A stretch of DNA of 64,000 nucleotides from Multifurca ochricompacta (Eukaryota > Basidiomycota > Agaricomycetes > Russulales > Russulaceae), in NCBI GenBank assembly GCA_022496185.1, contig WTXG01000139.1:1-64000 (forward strand). Reading direction: 5' to 3'. The notes under the pieces were generated by a model. It was not told the origin of the DNA and did no database searches. It saw nothing but the letters and a program-made list of their open reading frames with translations. Of the stretch, positions 23,615 through 37,029 are shown one piece after another (the first letter of the stretch is position 1; each line of letters starts with the position of its first letter). The translations under genes were made by a program, and so were the position numbers.

Positions 23615-26549
23615 CTATAGCGTTTTCTTGGACGTGGAAGGATATTTTTTGAACGCGTATGATTGAAAAGAATAATTTAAAATACGTGTACTCTACAACT
23701 CGTGTTGTTTCATTCAAAAAAAAAAATTGATGATGTCACAAACTCCTCCCTTCCCCCCCCCCCTTACCCTTACCTACCTGACCTACTTCTAATTTTGGTT
23801 CGACCACTCAATGGGTGACCCGTCAAACGAAGAAAGAAAGAAAGAATAGAATAAAATAAAATAGAATTTGGGCCACGGCACACCCCAAGAATATTTGCGT
23901 TTGTGGCCGAAATGCTTTGATGAAAGGTAAGGGATTCGGGGATGAGCTAGAGCAGAACAGGGAAACAGAACCAAAAAAGGGATTTTGATGGTGATGATGA
24001 TGAGGGCGATAACGATGATGATAATGATTGTGTTGTTGTTGTTGTCATTGATAATTGATGATGAGTTTTTAATAATATGAATAATGATGTTTAATTAATG
24101 ATGTGGGTTAAAAGGGACTGACTGGACTGGACTGGACAATGGTGATGTGTGTGCACAAAAAAAAAAAAAAAAAAATACTAATGGGAGGCGGGGGTGGTAT
24201 CTAACTAATCTTGGTTTGGGTTGACCGAGGAAATAACCGACGACGACGACGACGAAACACCCCCATCCATCCATCCCGAAGCTCCGGATGAAAGTAAATA
24301 TTCTTTTGGGACTGTTTAATCCCCCCCCCCCTCCCACCCCTCCCAACCCCCTCTCTCTCCCCCTCGCCACAAACACTCTTCTCCTTCTTCTCCTTCTCGA
24401 CCTAAAACGGGAATAAAGAGGGGAGAGAAGAAGAAAGTAGAAAAAAAGTCATGGTTCGCTTTGTAATTGTTTCCCGTGAAAATGAATGTGCTTCCTTCCT
24501 TAATCTTCCTCCTCCCCTTCCTTCCCCCCCCCCTCTCCCCGTTCACCACTTCCCCACACAAGCAAACAAACTGCGCACACGGCCACAAAAACCACAAAAA
24601 GGAATAAATAAATAAATAAATAAAATTTCGCACACGACTGACCCGTACGTACTATGTGTAATGTAGGGGGGGGGAGGTATCAAAAAAAAAAAAAGGAAAG
24701 AAAATTCCAATAGCAAATTGGGTACATGTCCTTTTTTAAGATTTTAATCCCTATTATTTTGGTAATTTGTTTTTAACAACACATTTTAAATATATATATA
24801 TATATTGTTTTGTTTGTTTGTATGATCTATGATCTACGTCCAGTTTCCATTTTCATTTGTTACCTAGTAAGTGGGTGGAAAAAAAGGAAAGGTCTTCTTT
24901 TTCAATACATAAATAAATCAATAGAGAAAAAAGGAGGAAAAGGCTCCCCCCCCCCTCGCTCGTGCGCTTTTATTTTTCCTATTCCCATCGGTTTATGTTG
25001 AATTACCGAGGGCGCAAGCAAAGAGAACTAGCAGCCCCTGGAGAGCAGGGACAGGGGGTTTTATTATATATATGGCGAATGAATGAATGAATGAATGAAT
25101 GATGCAACGATGCGTTGCGGCGCAGCGGTAAGCACCTATCAGTCCGGGGAGTGGGTTGATGGATTTTCCTCTCTGGACCTCCGAAAGAGAGAGAGAGACA
25201 TACATAATAAGTACCCCAGGGTAATTTAATTACAAGTACGAGTAAGTGGTGGAAGTTCACATCATCACCACCCTCTAACACTACCCTGACAAGTGTGGTT
25301 GTGTAGGGGGGGGGGAGTGTTAGCCACAACTGCTGCTAGTGTACGTACGTCCTGTCCTACCTTGCAGTGTGTTGTGTATGTTTGTTTTTGTTTTTTGGTT
25401 GAAAAAGAAAATCCTATAGGTGCGTGCCTGAAGGCAGTACAAGGACGAAAATTGAACTTTACTATTGGCTGCGCTTGCCGCTGGCGGCGGGCCGGGCTGG
25501 CACCTTTGTCCGCTGGTCCGCTGCCATCCGCCGCCAAGGTACTGGACTAGAGACTAGAGACTCTGGGAGACAGGTTATGTATACATATGTACGGTGTTTT
25601 TCCGTTTATGTGGCAAAGATATTATTATTTATATTGTTGTACATAATACATACATACCACACATACATGCCATGTATAACATTATAACATTATAATATAA
25701 TATAATACAATACATCGATGGCTCCATGTTACCTTACGACAAAGTTGAAAGTTGACAGACAGACAATATAATATGTACGACCAAAAAAAAAAAAACCAAA
25801 CGTCTCTCTCGGCAAAAAATCTTTTTTCCCTCGTTGTTATATATACATAAAGGGGGGCGGGGGGCTCGGGGAGGGGGAAATGAAGCAAGTGTTCTTCTTT
25901 TCTCCACGCCCGCGCGCACAGTTGATGGGAACAAACTAGAAGGACTGTCAAAAGAATGATAATAAGCGCGGTTGATTCGGGCCACGAAGGCCTACGCTCG
26001 TTGCCATATATCATCATCATCTCTCACCCCTCTTGTTCCCCCCCCATCCCCAACTCCCCCGCCCTTCTTCACCTCTTAGCTCACGTCATCTCCATCTTTA
26101 TTATTATGGGGAGGACACACATACACACATACCTGTCTTGTTTTGTCATTTATATAATCCAATGCTGAGTGTGTACAGACGCGGATGGGAAAAGTACCTG
26201 GGAAAAAAAATAAAAAATAAAACACCTTTTTTTTTTTTTTTTGGCTCCGCTACCTTCCAAACAGATTCTCTCGTCGTACCTTTGATTCTCAAAAGTCGAT
26301 GATCGTTTTTTTGTTTTTTTTTTTGCGCGCAAATTGATGATTAAGTTATGCGTGTGCGCGTGTGCGAGAGAGAGAGAGAGAGAGAGCAAGTAAATCTTAA
26401 ACCAATGCACGAGAAAGAGGCTCAGTTCCCGTTCGTTTGTGAGGCGAGTGCTAACTGCCTCAAAAAGTTTTTTTAACCCTACTTTTTTTAAAAAAAATTC
26501 TTATCCTTTTATTTATTTTTTTGTGTTCGTTTTGTGTGGGTGTGTGCGT

Positions 26550-26589
<40 letters not shown>

Positions 26590-28904
26590 TCAAGTTCGAT
26601 CGAGAAAGCAGAAATTCATTTTATTTATTTTTTTGTGGCTGGGGAGCAGGTAGGCATTGCTATACAAACAGAGACGTTTCTCAAGTTGAGGTTTTTGTTG
26701 ACTACTAACTATCTTAGAATGTTGTTGGAGAAAAAGAATGACTCAAATCAACGGAGAGGAAAGGAACGGAGGTTAGTGGTGGCCCATTTAATGAAAGGGG
26801 GGGGTAGGCGGTGCTTGGAATTCGCGTTGCGAAGGTAGCGTTGTTCAGTAATAGCTTTCTTTTCTTTTCTTTTCTTTTCTTCTTTTTCTTTTTTCTCCCC
26901 CTCCCCGCTCTCCCCGCTTTCCTTTCACAAACTCAAACTAACTTTAATTTTAGTTTCTTGTTCAAAGTCACCTTACTAAATTCTCAGAACCCAATATTTA
27001 TAAAATATATATATTGCAGTTGCAAGTGTTGGCTCCTTGCCTCGCTCCTTTTTTTTTTTTTTTTTTTTTTTTTTTCTGTCGTCGTCATCATATTTTAGCT
27101 TTATCTCCACCTGTGCAATGTCAAACACACACTCACTCATGTAAGGGTGTCACCACATGCATGCGCAACCCTGTGCCGCTGTCCCATCGATCAGGGGAAG
27201 GAAGGGAGGGAGGGGGGGGGGGATTCTCGCGTCAGTATCTCAGGGCCCTTATATCGAGAGGAGGACAAAAGTCATTGATGCCATTAGATGGGGGGGCGAG
27301 AACATAGTACTAGTATGGATCAACGGAGATAATTAATCCTTGAATCTCATTTTTATTTTTATTTCTATATAAAGATTTTTCCAGTCTCTCAGGAAAGCCA
27401 GCCCCTGTGTACGGGGCTAGCATATCTGAGCCTCAGGAATGTAAGCGCTCGCTCGCTATGTGAACCCCGTGAGTCCTCCCTCCACCCCCACCCCCCCCCT
27501 TCCCCACCAAAAAAAAAAAAGAAAGAAAAAAAAGAGAAAAACTTGATGCAAAGATGGAGAGATGGAGATGTACACGCGGACTACCTCACAACTCGCAAAC
27601 GCACGTTCGGAGCTTATCTGCAGGGGTCTTGGTATCTATCGAAAACTTTCTGATGATAATAATCATTAAGTTACAATCAGACAATAAAAAAAAATAAAAA
27701 AAGCTTTGTTTTTATTCTTTTTTTGTTTACCGTCCACACCCCTTTCCCCCCCCCCTTAGTCTCCAAGACGATGAAGGGACTTTTCGAGTGAGCAGCAACA
27801 ACAGCCGCCGGTATCGTCCGTGCCCGTAAAAATATTGACGAAGGGCAGATAGAGAATCCGATGTCATGTTTCTCTTCACGCGTTTAATGTTTTGCGCTGA
27901 TGGACCATTTATTTTCCCGATCGGCACATGTGCGGGTTCCACTGCCTAGGTTACAACCGACTTTGCCTGCCCTTACCTTAGCGCTTACCCCTTCAACCAT
28001 CCAGTTGGGCCTCCAAAAACGTTGACCCCGAGTCCCGATGACGTTTGTGAAAGATGCACTATCAGTGAATTTTTGTTTTGTTTTGCTTTTTTTTTTTTCT
28101 TTTCAATAGTTGTCCATCATATGCAATGATATAAATTTCCTTCTTGTTTCTATTTGCGTTTTCCGTAGGGAGTATTGACAGACTCCCTTGACGAGAGACA
28201 TTCGGGGATTAAGTATCGAGTTTGTTTGACAGGTACGATCCTCACCTCATATGATATACGGATTAGAGGAAGCATAGTGGACGGGCGCTTGTCAATATAA
28301 AATAAAATTTCAATCGCTTGGTTGTTCCACGTGAGCAACGTGATCATGATTTCGGCGATAAATTTCGGCGGTAATTCTCCGGAACATTAAGACAGCGTGG
28401 AGGCAGTCCGTTGAGTGAGAGAGACTGAGGAGGGCCGGGGGGTTCTCCCCGGTATTATCAATTAAAAATAAGGCATGATGACAGAATGTGGGTGCGCATG
28501 ACAAGGCATAAATCACACCCAGTAATGAAATCCTTTTGTATACCTGAGTGAGAAAGCAAGGCCGCTTTTACATATTTTGCGAGGAGTTGAGACGGTGCAT
28601 GGTGGCGTGGGCGAGTAAGAAGGGAATCTCGTTGACCGAAAGAGATAAATACCGCACGTAAGCAACACATATATGTAAGAAGCGAAATGATTCGAAAGAT
28701 AAACGTAACTGATTGGCAATGCCACTTTTTGGGATGACTAGTAGCATGTGGTGGGTTTCGTGAAAATGATAATAACGCTCTCCCCATTAAGTTTATATGG
28801 GAACCGTATGCTTTATATTGTTGTCTGATGATGGTAACATTTATAAATATTGCATCTATGGGAAAGAATGGTGCTTCAAAGAATCGCTAGTACGTATTAT
28901 CGTT
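23615..28904. other. Long spacer, microsatellite- and homopolymer-rich
   Basis: About 5.3 kb with no gene I can support. It has (GA)n at 26361-26385 and 26552-26585, TTTTC repeats near 26860, poly-T longer than 20 near 27051-27075, GAAT repeats at 25075-25100, TATAA-rich blocks near 25690, and ATG/GAT repeats near 23988-24030. Open frames here are short and read through repeats. A spliced non-coding RNA cannot be excluded. Confidence 0.5.
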
Positions 28905-29366
28905 TCACTTGGGAATGGTTTTGAGCTATGTGCCGGGATCTCCATCAGTAAACGTATGTAAAATGACGTTAGGGAAGAACATGCGCACCTGAAGGCCATG
29001 GATACCCTCTATTTCCTTCTTGAGAATCTCATTCACAAGACGGTGTTGCTTCACCACTGGGATCCCTTTAAACGCCGCGCTGGAGATAGTGATGGCATAG
29101 AACGTCCCACAGCCACCTACAACAGGAAATGTATCAATCATAAACTGTTTTGGGCAGTGGTAAGGGTAGCTAAGCGGCGCACCAGAGACATCCTGTACGA
29201 GAAGTTCGGAGGGTTGAAATCTCTCTGACAGCTTGTCATAGATGGCTTGCTCCCCTTCGTCTAATTTAGAAGGCGATGCCGCAGCTTGCGTGTGTGCAGC
29301 GGCGGTATATGGGCGGTGAGCTTGACGCCATGATGACACAGCCCTTCGAGAGACAATTGAGAACAT
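28905..29366 (-). CDS. BOL3: BolA-like protein, mitochondrial Bol3 type
   Basis: Small BolA-fold protein that works with glutaredoxin/NFU partners in delivering iron-sulfur clusters in mitochondria (family knowledge). Three exons: 29366-29183, 29116-28989 and 28925-28905, giving 110 residues. The N-terminus (SIVSRRAVSSWRQAHRPY) looks like a mitochondrial presequence. The BolA core runs KLSERFQPSELLVQDVSG, then GGCGTFYAITISS, then VVKQHRLVNEILKKEIEGIHGLQ. The GGCG cysteine is typical of BolA3-type proteins. The last exon is only 21 nt and restores the family ending LKTIPK. Reading through the second intron would give an unrelated tail. The first intron (66 nt) happens to be open in frame. COX15 begins 200 bp away on the other strand, so the two may share a divergent promoter. 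Confidence 0.9.
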
Positions 29367-29566
29367 GGCGGTGCAGGATATATTAACGAACGTGAAGTGA
29401 AGCGCAACGGCGTTGAGGGTGGCTTGTTGAGGTTGATGTTTAGGTTAAGAGCCCACGGCCACGTGCCGAGCTTAGTCGCGTCGTCCGGAGACAAAGAACT
29501 GCCAGTCACTGACAATAACGGAGGGGTGAAGCGTACACGCCTCCCACCCTTCCCTTCGTAATTGCG

Positions 29567-31360
29567 ATGTTTCCTGGTCTACTTGGGCGTGCTTTGCGGG
29601 TATCAGGGACGTCACTAAACACCTCAATTCTCACTGGACTATCACCGTTTTCATATTCTCGCGGATTTCATCATCATTTAATTAAAAAGACGTCTCAAGT
29701 TGCTCTATTTCGTCAGCAGACTTCAGCTTTAGTAGCTCCTCCGCGAACGCGAGCGTACTCCTCCTCCTCATCCTCCTTCTTCAAATTTCTCTTCTTCAGA
29801 AATAAAAGAAATGCTCTGCCCAAGTCTGGTGCGCTCCTCGAGTCGCCACCGCGCTTCTTCTCGTCGAATGGAAGTGACACACACCCACCTGCGGCTGAGC
29901 TCCCCGTACTTTCTCCACCTCCGGTTGCGAACTGGCTTTTGCTTTCGTCTACCTTGGTCATCGCTGTAATCGTCGTCGGAGGTATCACGCGACTCACCGA
30001 ATCCGGGTTGAGCATCACCGAATGGCGACCCATCACCGGTATCCTCCCACCACTCTCGCAAGCAGAATGGAAAGGCGAGTTTGACAAATATAAGGCTACG
30101 CCTGAGTTCCGTCTGTACGTCCCATCATCACACATTCAATCAACCCCCTTCATCCCCCCCCCCTCACACACACCTACTCAAATAAAATAAAATAAAACGC
30201 GGACAGGCTGAATTCGCGCATTTCGCTCGATGACTTCAAGTCGATCTATTACATGGAATGGGGTCATCGCATCCTTGGACGTGTGATCGGTCTCGCCTTC
30301 GTCCTCCCGCTCGCCTACTTTACCTTTCGTCAACGGCTCTCCCGTTCGCTACGCGGTCCACTAATAGGTATGGCGGCGTTGCTCGGCGCACAGGGCGTGC
30401 TCGGGTGGTACATGGTACAGTCCGGGCTTGAACCTACCAATTTCATCGCGGACGATGCCGTACCACGCGTATCGCAATACCGTCTCGCGGCTCACCTCGG
30501 CGCCGCGCTCGTGCTTTATGCAGGCATGTTCGCCGCAGGGCTTGCCGTCAAGACGGATTGGCGTTTCGCGCGGGATGGAGTTTGGAGCAGGCTTCGGGAT
30601 GGTCGTACATGGGAGGAGGTACTACGCAATCCGGTCGTGAAGCGATTCAAGTTATATGCTTCCATTGTCACCGGGCTCGTCCTCCTCACCGCACTCTCAG
30701 GTAAAAATCTTCCCCCCCCCCCCCCCAACACCTCTATCTTTTCTTTTTTTTTTTTTACTGAAAAAAAGAAAAAACGGATTTGTGATGACTTCCTAAACTA
30801 TAGGAGCATTCGTCGCAGGACTTGACGCCGGCCTCGTATATAATGAATTCCCGCTCATGGGCGGTCGTCTCACTCCACCACTGAAGGAGCTGCTCTCGCC
30901 TCAATACGCCACGACGACGACGACGACCATCGATCACAACAATAACAAAAAGAGGAACGATAATCCTGGTCTCTGGCGTAACTTTTTTGAAAATCCGACG
31001 ACGGTTCAATTCGATCATCGACTGTTAGCGATGACGACCTACCTCTCCACGGCTCTCCTCTTCGCGTCCAGTCGACGAGCCTCGTTCCGCGCCGCATTAC
31101 CTCATTCAGCTGTGCGCGCCACCGCTTTCCTATTCGCGATGGCGAACGTTCAAGTCGTCCTCGGCATTTCCACCTTGCTCTACCTCGTCCCCGTGCCTCT
31201 CGCCGCCTCACACCAGGTGGGAAGCGTCGCACTGCTCTCCGCCGCGCTTCATGTCCTCCTCGCGTTGCGTCGGCCCGGCGCTGCGGCCCGCGCATGGCGA
31301 CAAGCGAATTTGGCACGGACACGCAACTACGCGGTAGGGGGGAGAAAGGTCAATGTGTGA
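29567..31360 (+). CDS. COX15: Heme A synthase (COX15), mitochondrial
   Basis: Multi-pass inner-membrane enzyme that oxidises heme O to heme A for cytochrome c oxidase. Three exons: 29567-30114, 30207-30700 and 30804-31360, about 532 residues, with matching splice phases. The N-terminus is long, basic and Ser-rich, as in a mitochondrial presequence. Conserved segments are [18 protein letters not shown], then [10 protein letters not shown] (heme-ligand His), [52 protein letters not shown], and [11 protein letters not shown]. All four conserved histidines are present. A disordered insert rich in Thr, Asn and Lys (residues about 380-400) follows the NEFP loop. Divergent with BOL3; both serve mitochondrial metal cofactors. 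Confidence 0.96.
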
Positions 31361-31635
31361 TCTCTTTTGTTCTATCTCACAAGCATGTCTTGTTCTTTTT
31401 CTTTTTTTGTTAGAAGGGAAGAGGAAAAAAAAAGGGGGGGGGGGGAGCTGGGGCATTTCGGTTCGGGTATTTGTTTTTTTTTTTTTCTACACACGTCATT
31501 ACCACGCATCACCATCATCACCACTACTCACGCCATAACAAACTAGACATTATAATACAACAACAACAACAACCCAACTCCCTGTTTTTGATTTGCAAAC
31601 GTCAATCAAGAAAAAAAAAGGGTTCAACCCGTCTA

Positions 31636-32702
31636 TTATTCTGACATTTGTACATCCTCGTCGCCACTCGTGGGAGGCGGCACAGATGCAGAAGAGGGAG
31701 GAGGAACCTCTTTGGGTTGCATTGACTGGAGGTACGGCTCGATCGGAGGACCTTCGAGTATGCGAAAATTGACCGAGGTACCTGCCGACTCGTGCACGCC
31801 ACTGAGGCCCAGAATGCCGATCGAAGTATTGTTCGTCGTGAGCTCCTTGTCCTGCTGCAATGTCTCACGAAGCGCGTGCAAGCCGTGACGAATTAAGTCT
31901 TCTAGACTACCTATAAACAGCCAACGATGAGTTCTTGTGTATGTTTGTTTGTTTTTTTTTTTTTTGGGGGGGGGGGAAGGGTGAGGGATGGGGATGGAAA
32001 GATGGAACGATTGGATAAGGGAGTGTGTGGATAGATGGATGGGATGAATGGATAAATATAAGGATGTGCGTACAATCAGCAAACGACTCAAAATGCTTCT
32101 CGAGGTATGTCTTGGCGCTTTGACTACGCGCGCCGATTGAGACGGCAAAATATTCAAAGGAGGTGCCGCTCGGTGAGAATTCATATAAGTGTGGACCGGT
32201 ATGGTCGAGCCCGATGACGAGGAAACCGACGCCATAGGGACGTCTGCCATATTCCTGCGTGTTCACCTGGGCCTCTGTGAATGGATTAGTTTTTCTTTTT
32301 TATTATTATTATTATATATACAAAGGGTGTCCTTGCTCTCCTTGGGGAAGTGGTGAAAAAGAAAAAAAAAAAAAAACCGACGTACTGTCTGCGATAGCGG
32401 ACACGAGACGGTTCACGGGGATGGGACGGTTGAAGACCATCTTGGATCCCATGGCCTGCTGGCGCATAAAGTTACTGCATAATCGAAAAAAAATAAAAAT
32501 AAAATAAAATAAAGAGGGTCATTGGCATCTGGCGTGTCACAGGAGGGGGTTTTATTGACGGACCTGAGGACGCGCGCATCAGAGGTTAAACCTGCGATCG
32601 CGATGCCAACGTGATCATCGATACGAAACATCTTTTGTTGGTAAGAGGCCAATTCCCCACTCGAGCGCTACAAAATAGACGAGGACGATGCATAGACGTA
32701 TG

Positions 32703-32740
<38 letters not shown>

Positions 32741-32971
32741 AGAAAGGAAAGAGAGATCGATTCCGCCGCCGTCCTCTAGATTTTGCTGCTTGCTGTGGAG
32801 TTATGGGCATGAAATGACACAGACCTTGAGAGCAAGGAGGATGGCATGTGTATTAGAGCGCAGACCGACTGCTGCAGAGCCTTGCTTGACGGCTTCGAGT
32901 GCGTACTCTACTTGATGTAATCTGCCTTGCGGCGAGAAGACGGTGTTGTCCGAATCGTAAGTGTTGCGGAA
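31636..32971 (-). CDS. PRE5: 20S proteasome subunit alpha-6 (PSMA1/Pre5)
   Basis: Non-catalytic alpha-ring subunit of the 20S proteasome. Five exons are clear: 32971-32825, 32667-32564, 32474-32386, 32274-32074 and 31910-31636, all GT-AG with matching phase. The alpha-subunit signature is intact at the N-terminus ([27 protein letters not shown]). [13 protein letters not shown] and the alpha-6 tail LVxHGL-like segment ([13 protein letters not shown]) follow. The C-terminus is acidic and Pro/Ser-rich. The first visible codon, Phe, lies right after an acceptor (AAATTAG), so the initiator Met must sit in a tiny exon further right, which I could not place. The predicted total is about 272 residues, normal for the family. 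Introns 1, 3 and 5 contain GA, A/T and G homopolymers. Confidence 0.95.
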
Positions 32972-33414
32972 CTAATTTATGCGGGGGGTTTTTTTTTTTT
33001 AGAACAATCATTTAGAAAGGAATATGTTAAAAGAAAAGCATCCAGACCATGCGAGAGATATGTATGGGTTAGAGGTTTGAGAGAGAGACAGAGAGACAGA
33101 GAGTACAGGGATGCAGGGATGAATGTAGAAAGCAGCCAGGCCGCGCGTACAGAATAGACCAAGCACACGCGTCAGTGACTCTTTGTGCATCTGATTTCCG
33201 CTCCTCCTCTCCTTCTCCAACACTGCCCAACAATCCCAACAGGATGCGACCGTGATAGGACGAGCGACCCAAGTTCTTCCGTTGTAGCCATTTACCCCAG
33301 CTCTGACTCATCCCTCAAATTGAATAAACAGCAAACGAATAACTTCGATAGCATAGTGCAGACACGCATACGCACACACACACACACACACACAACAAAC
33401 GAACTGATTGCGGG

Positions 33415-35783
33415 CTACATATGCTTTTCCCAGTCCCTCAACCAACTGATAACAAACTTGATCGTTTCATCATGAATTTGGCGGATCTCCTTGGGCTCTT
33501 GTGACACATCTCTCAACCCATTTTCATCCCAGTGGTGAACACCACCTGGAATAACGATGTTCTTTCGTCAGCCAGAAATTCCCCGCAACAAAAAAAAAAA
33601 AAAAAGAAAAAGGAATAGGCAGCAATTACATACCGGTGATAATTTTGAATGGTCTGAGTAGTGTGTCATCACGTTCGACCGCGCCGCCATATGTACTATG
33701 CGGCGTATATGGGCGCCACGGGTCGACTGTTAGTAATAGGCCACACCCAGTCTCGCAGTCAGCGTTGTCGAACGGAAAAGGAGAAAAAAAAAAAGAGAGA
33801 AGTGCCAAACATTACCTTCACCGTCGATAAAGGCTAACCTGTCGGCCTCGATGTGGTAACCTCCTAACGAGTTCACTGCTGTAACATTTGGCAGTGGAGG
33901 TACAGAATAGTGCACTCCTGGCGGGAACGCTTGCTTGCAGATTTTGTGCTCATAGTCGATGTCTAGCAAACGTGAGATGATGGCAGGGTACTTCTCGGTG
34001 GCGCAGTCTTCAGTATGTATGAGGTGGATTCGGTGATTGGAGATGTCAGCGAACATGATGATGGAGGTGAAAAAGGGGAAAAAAGACGCACTGTCAGGTA
34101 GCCCCATTGCGTGCAGTACTGGAAGGTCCAGAGACGCCAGTCTTCGCCCAGATCGGTGGACTGGTATATCAAGTCGTTGTTCGTCCCAAAGCAGTCCTCT
34201 ATGGTCAAACTCGCTTTCTGGGGGCAGAGTGTGACGACGTTCTGTTTTGTCCGAGATCACAATCATCAAGCTAACTCCTGACATGCACGCGTTGCGGGGA
34301 AAAATGTTAAATAAGAGACGCGTACCTCACGAATCCATTTGGCGTAATTGAGTACGGCGACGTTGACGTTCAGCCCTCCTGGAAGGAGTACCGTACGTGC
34401 CGTATCCGAGTCTCCGTTCAACGTCGCGCAGAATTGATCGAAATTTGTCGAGCCCACTGCGGGGTCCCAGTTCCGACTCTGCCACCAACCGAGGGGATAC
34501 TTCCTCAACCCGTGTGCGTCAGTTACCCACACCAGGCTATGGGTGAAACCGAACCCTTGGTAGAAAGAGACATACCCTGAGCACCGAGACAAAGTCCTGG
34601 TCGGACTCGAGCTCGCCGAGGCCAAAAAGGTTTTTCAGTGAGCGACGAACAGGGCCGATTTTGAGCAGCGAGTCGATAGTGGTGATCGAATTCACGAGAT
34701 TAGAAGAGCACTTTGGGTCCGCGGCGAGCCGGATGACGTCCATGTACTCCCAGTTTGTAAGCACGGCATGCGTCACAGCTGTGAAAGGGGGAAACGTTAA
34801 GGGTACACAATGGATTGAGGTAGAGATACACACCGCTCGACGCAATGGCTCCAAACACGAGGTCGGGGTAAAGTATGTGCATATGAGCCGCCCGCGCCCC
34901 TGCATATGAGCCCTGCGACCGGTACCCATCAGCCATTTGGGTCACCCAAAAACGAGAAGCCCACGAACACCATAGTATATCCACGGTGTGTTCGGCGCCG
35001 TAAGATCCTCTTTAATACCTCCGAACTTGACGTTACGTATAAAGTTGGCCGAGTCTTCGAGCGCTTGCTCATTATTCAACCACCTAACACCCACCCCACG
35101 ATAGAGAAACAGTCAGTTCACGTAGCGCGCGGGCGGAGAGTCGGTATGAAACGTTGGAGAGGGAAACGCAAGCGTACCTGAGTGCGTCGGTCGAGAAGTT
35201 CCGAACTCCAATAGACTCCCCTATGGTTTATGTATGAGCGCACGCACACCATAACAAGAATAAGAAACGCACCATAATACCTATGCTCGAGCACGACGCC
35301 GATGCCACCTGTCGCTTGAGCCAAAATGTCCGCAATGCCCGTGTCCAGGAAAGGTAAGCGATCTTCTCCGCTTGTCTCACCTCCGTCGATCAATATGACT
35401 GGCGCGCCAGGACGTGGTTTATAATGCCGAGCATTGACCCAAAAACGCTGAGGGAAAGTTGCGTCGGTGGTATTGTAAAAGTGGTCGAGTGGTTGCGTGA
35501 ACGTCTGTGCGTAGAACTTGGGCGCAACGGCGAGCGGGGCTTGGAATGATGAAGATGAAGATGATTCGCCGCCGCCGCCGGCTTGGACCGGTGCTGTTTT
35601 CCCCTCAGTAGGAGAATAAATCGTAGTAGCTATGCCGGCGGCGGCATGTTGTTGAAGCTTCCAAAAGTTGATGCTCTGTGCATTGTGGAACCTGAGCCTC
35701 GACGCGTCGAGCGCGTTACTAGTGCTCGCAACGGCGAGCACGACGAGGAGGAAGGTCGTTAAGTTGCCGCCGTAAGCCCGCAT
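33415..35783 (-). CDS. Secreted serine peptidase, family S28 (Pro-Xaa carboxypeptidase-like)
   Basis: Serine peptidase related to PRCP/DPP7 and thymus-specific serine protease, which cleave next to proline. Ten exons by eye: 35783-35273, 35220-35178, 35083-34969, 34912-34834, 34778-34576, 34499-34326, 34241-34088, 34007-33816, 33726-33634 and 33545-33415, about 564 residues. A signal peptide is visible (FLLVVLAVASTSNA, residues 10-24). The family pattern is complete: TQPLDHF, GGETSGE, VLEHRYYGES, nucleophile GGSYAG split by intron 3, CTQWGY, catalytic Asp in DPWRP, and catalytic His in GGVHHWDENG. The exon 7 donor is the least certain; 34088 is the only choice that keeps frame. A Gly/Ser-rich linker follows residue 60. 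Likely extracellular or vacuolar nutrient peptidase. Confidence 0.92.
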
Positions 35784-36910
35784 GATGATGGTATGGAGGC
35801 AAACAACGAACCACCTCTCGAGCGTTCTGGGTCTTGTGGTCCATTCTTACTGCGGGGGTCTCCGACTCTCTCTCTCACACTCTCACGGACCACACAACCA
35901 TCTGCCGAAGTTAGCGTGGGTGGGCGTGGTATATGGTTAACCCAACCTCCTCTTGATGATGATGATGAGTGGACTGCCAAAAAGCAAATACCCCAACACC
36001 CTCGATATCAATATCTAATTTTTACTCGGCCAGTTTTGACTAGTAGTCTTTAATCAAGAGAAACGGGGCGTTGTGTTCTTGTATGATTATAAAAACCAGC
36101 ACCAACGAAATGACCAAAGTGACTTGATGTATGCACATTGCGGACTATGGGCAAATGCAGTGACCTCACTACTATGCCTACTAGGATAGTGTCTACCCTT
36201 AGCCTCATACATAACACCCAAGATGAACGATCGCTCAGCGCTGCTAGAAAAAAGTGGGGACGCATTACCTTGGGAACTTTGACTCTGGCATGGGATTGAG
36301 TTTGAAGTTTGAGTGAGCAGCTGTGAGCAGAAGGTCGGTCGCATGTGATATTAGACCTATGTCAGATGTCAGACCCCTGAATGCGGTGTGGTAAGGGTCT
36401 TCCCCCAAGGATCCCTGCTGCTCACTCGCTTATCTTTTTTTCAAGACTTAAAGGGATGCACGCGCGCAAAAACCTCTACGTGGTTCTGACACAGAAAAAA
36501 ATATGACACCAGGAATAGAAAATCGGCGTCTTTGTTACTTTTTTTTGATTTCCTACCAACGGTAATTGAACATATAGCTACTTCGGCGGCTTGTGCGTGT
36601 GTACAGCGACATCATCAAAGGCGTCGTACGAGAGACGAGGAAAATCATGACGGGCCTTTGTCTTGACCTTAAAACAACACTACGAGTAACTGCCCCCCCC
36701 CTTTTTTTCTCCAATAAACGGAAAAACTCTGGATGGCACTGGGATTAGGAAATGTCCCAAACACACACTGCTGCCCGATGTGTATATTTCCCAATCAAGT
36801 CAAAGACGCAAGCCACACATCTTTATCTATCATTCATCATCACATCAAGATGGTGATATGCGATCACGTGACTCACTTCTGGATTAGATTACAGATTACA
36901 GATTGGCTGA
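35784..36910. other. Intergenic region upstream of the S28 peptidase
   Basis: About 1.1 kb with only short, low-quality open frames on both strands. It should contain the S28 promoter at its left end. I recognise no gene, RNA or repeat here. Confidence 0.45.
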
Positions 36911-37029
36911 CAGCATGTGTTATGTAATACTGGCCTACCCAAGTCTCTAACGACCAGATTATCAGAAGCTCGAGCTCGCAAACAAAATTAGAATTGAAAG
37001 AGTAAGCTTACACCCTATATCTCTTCTCA

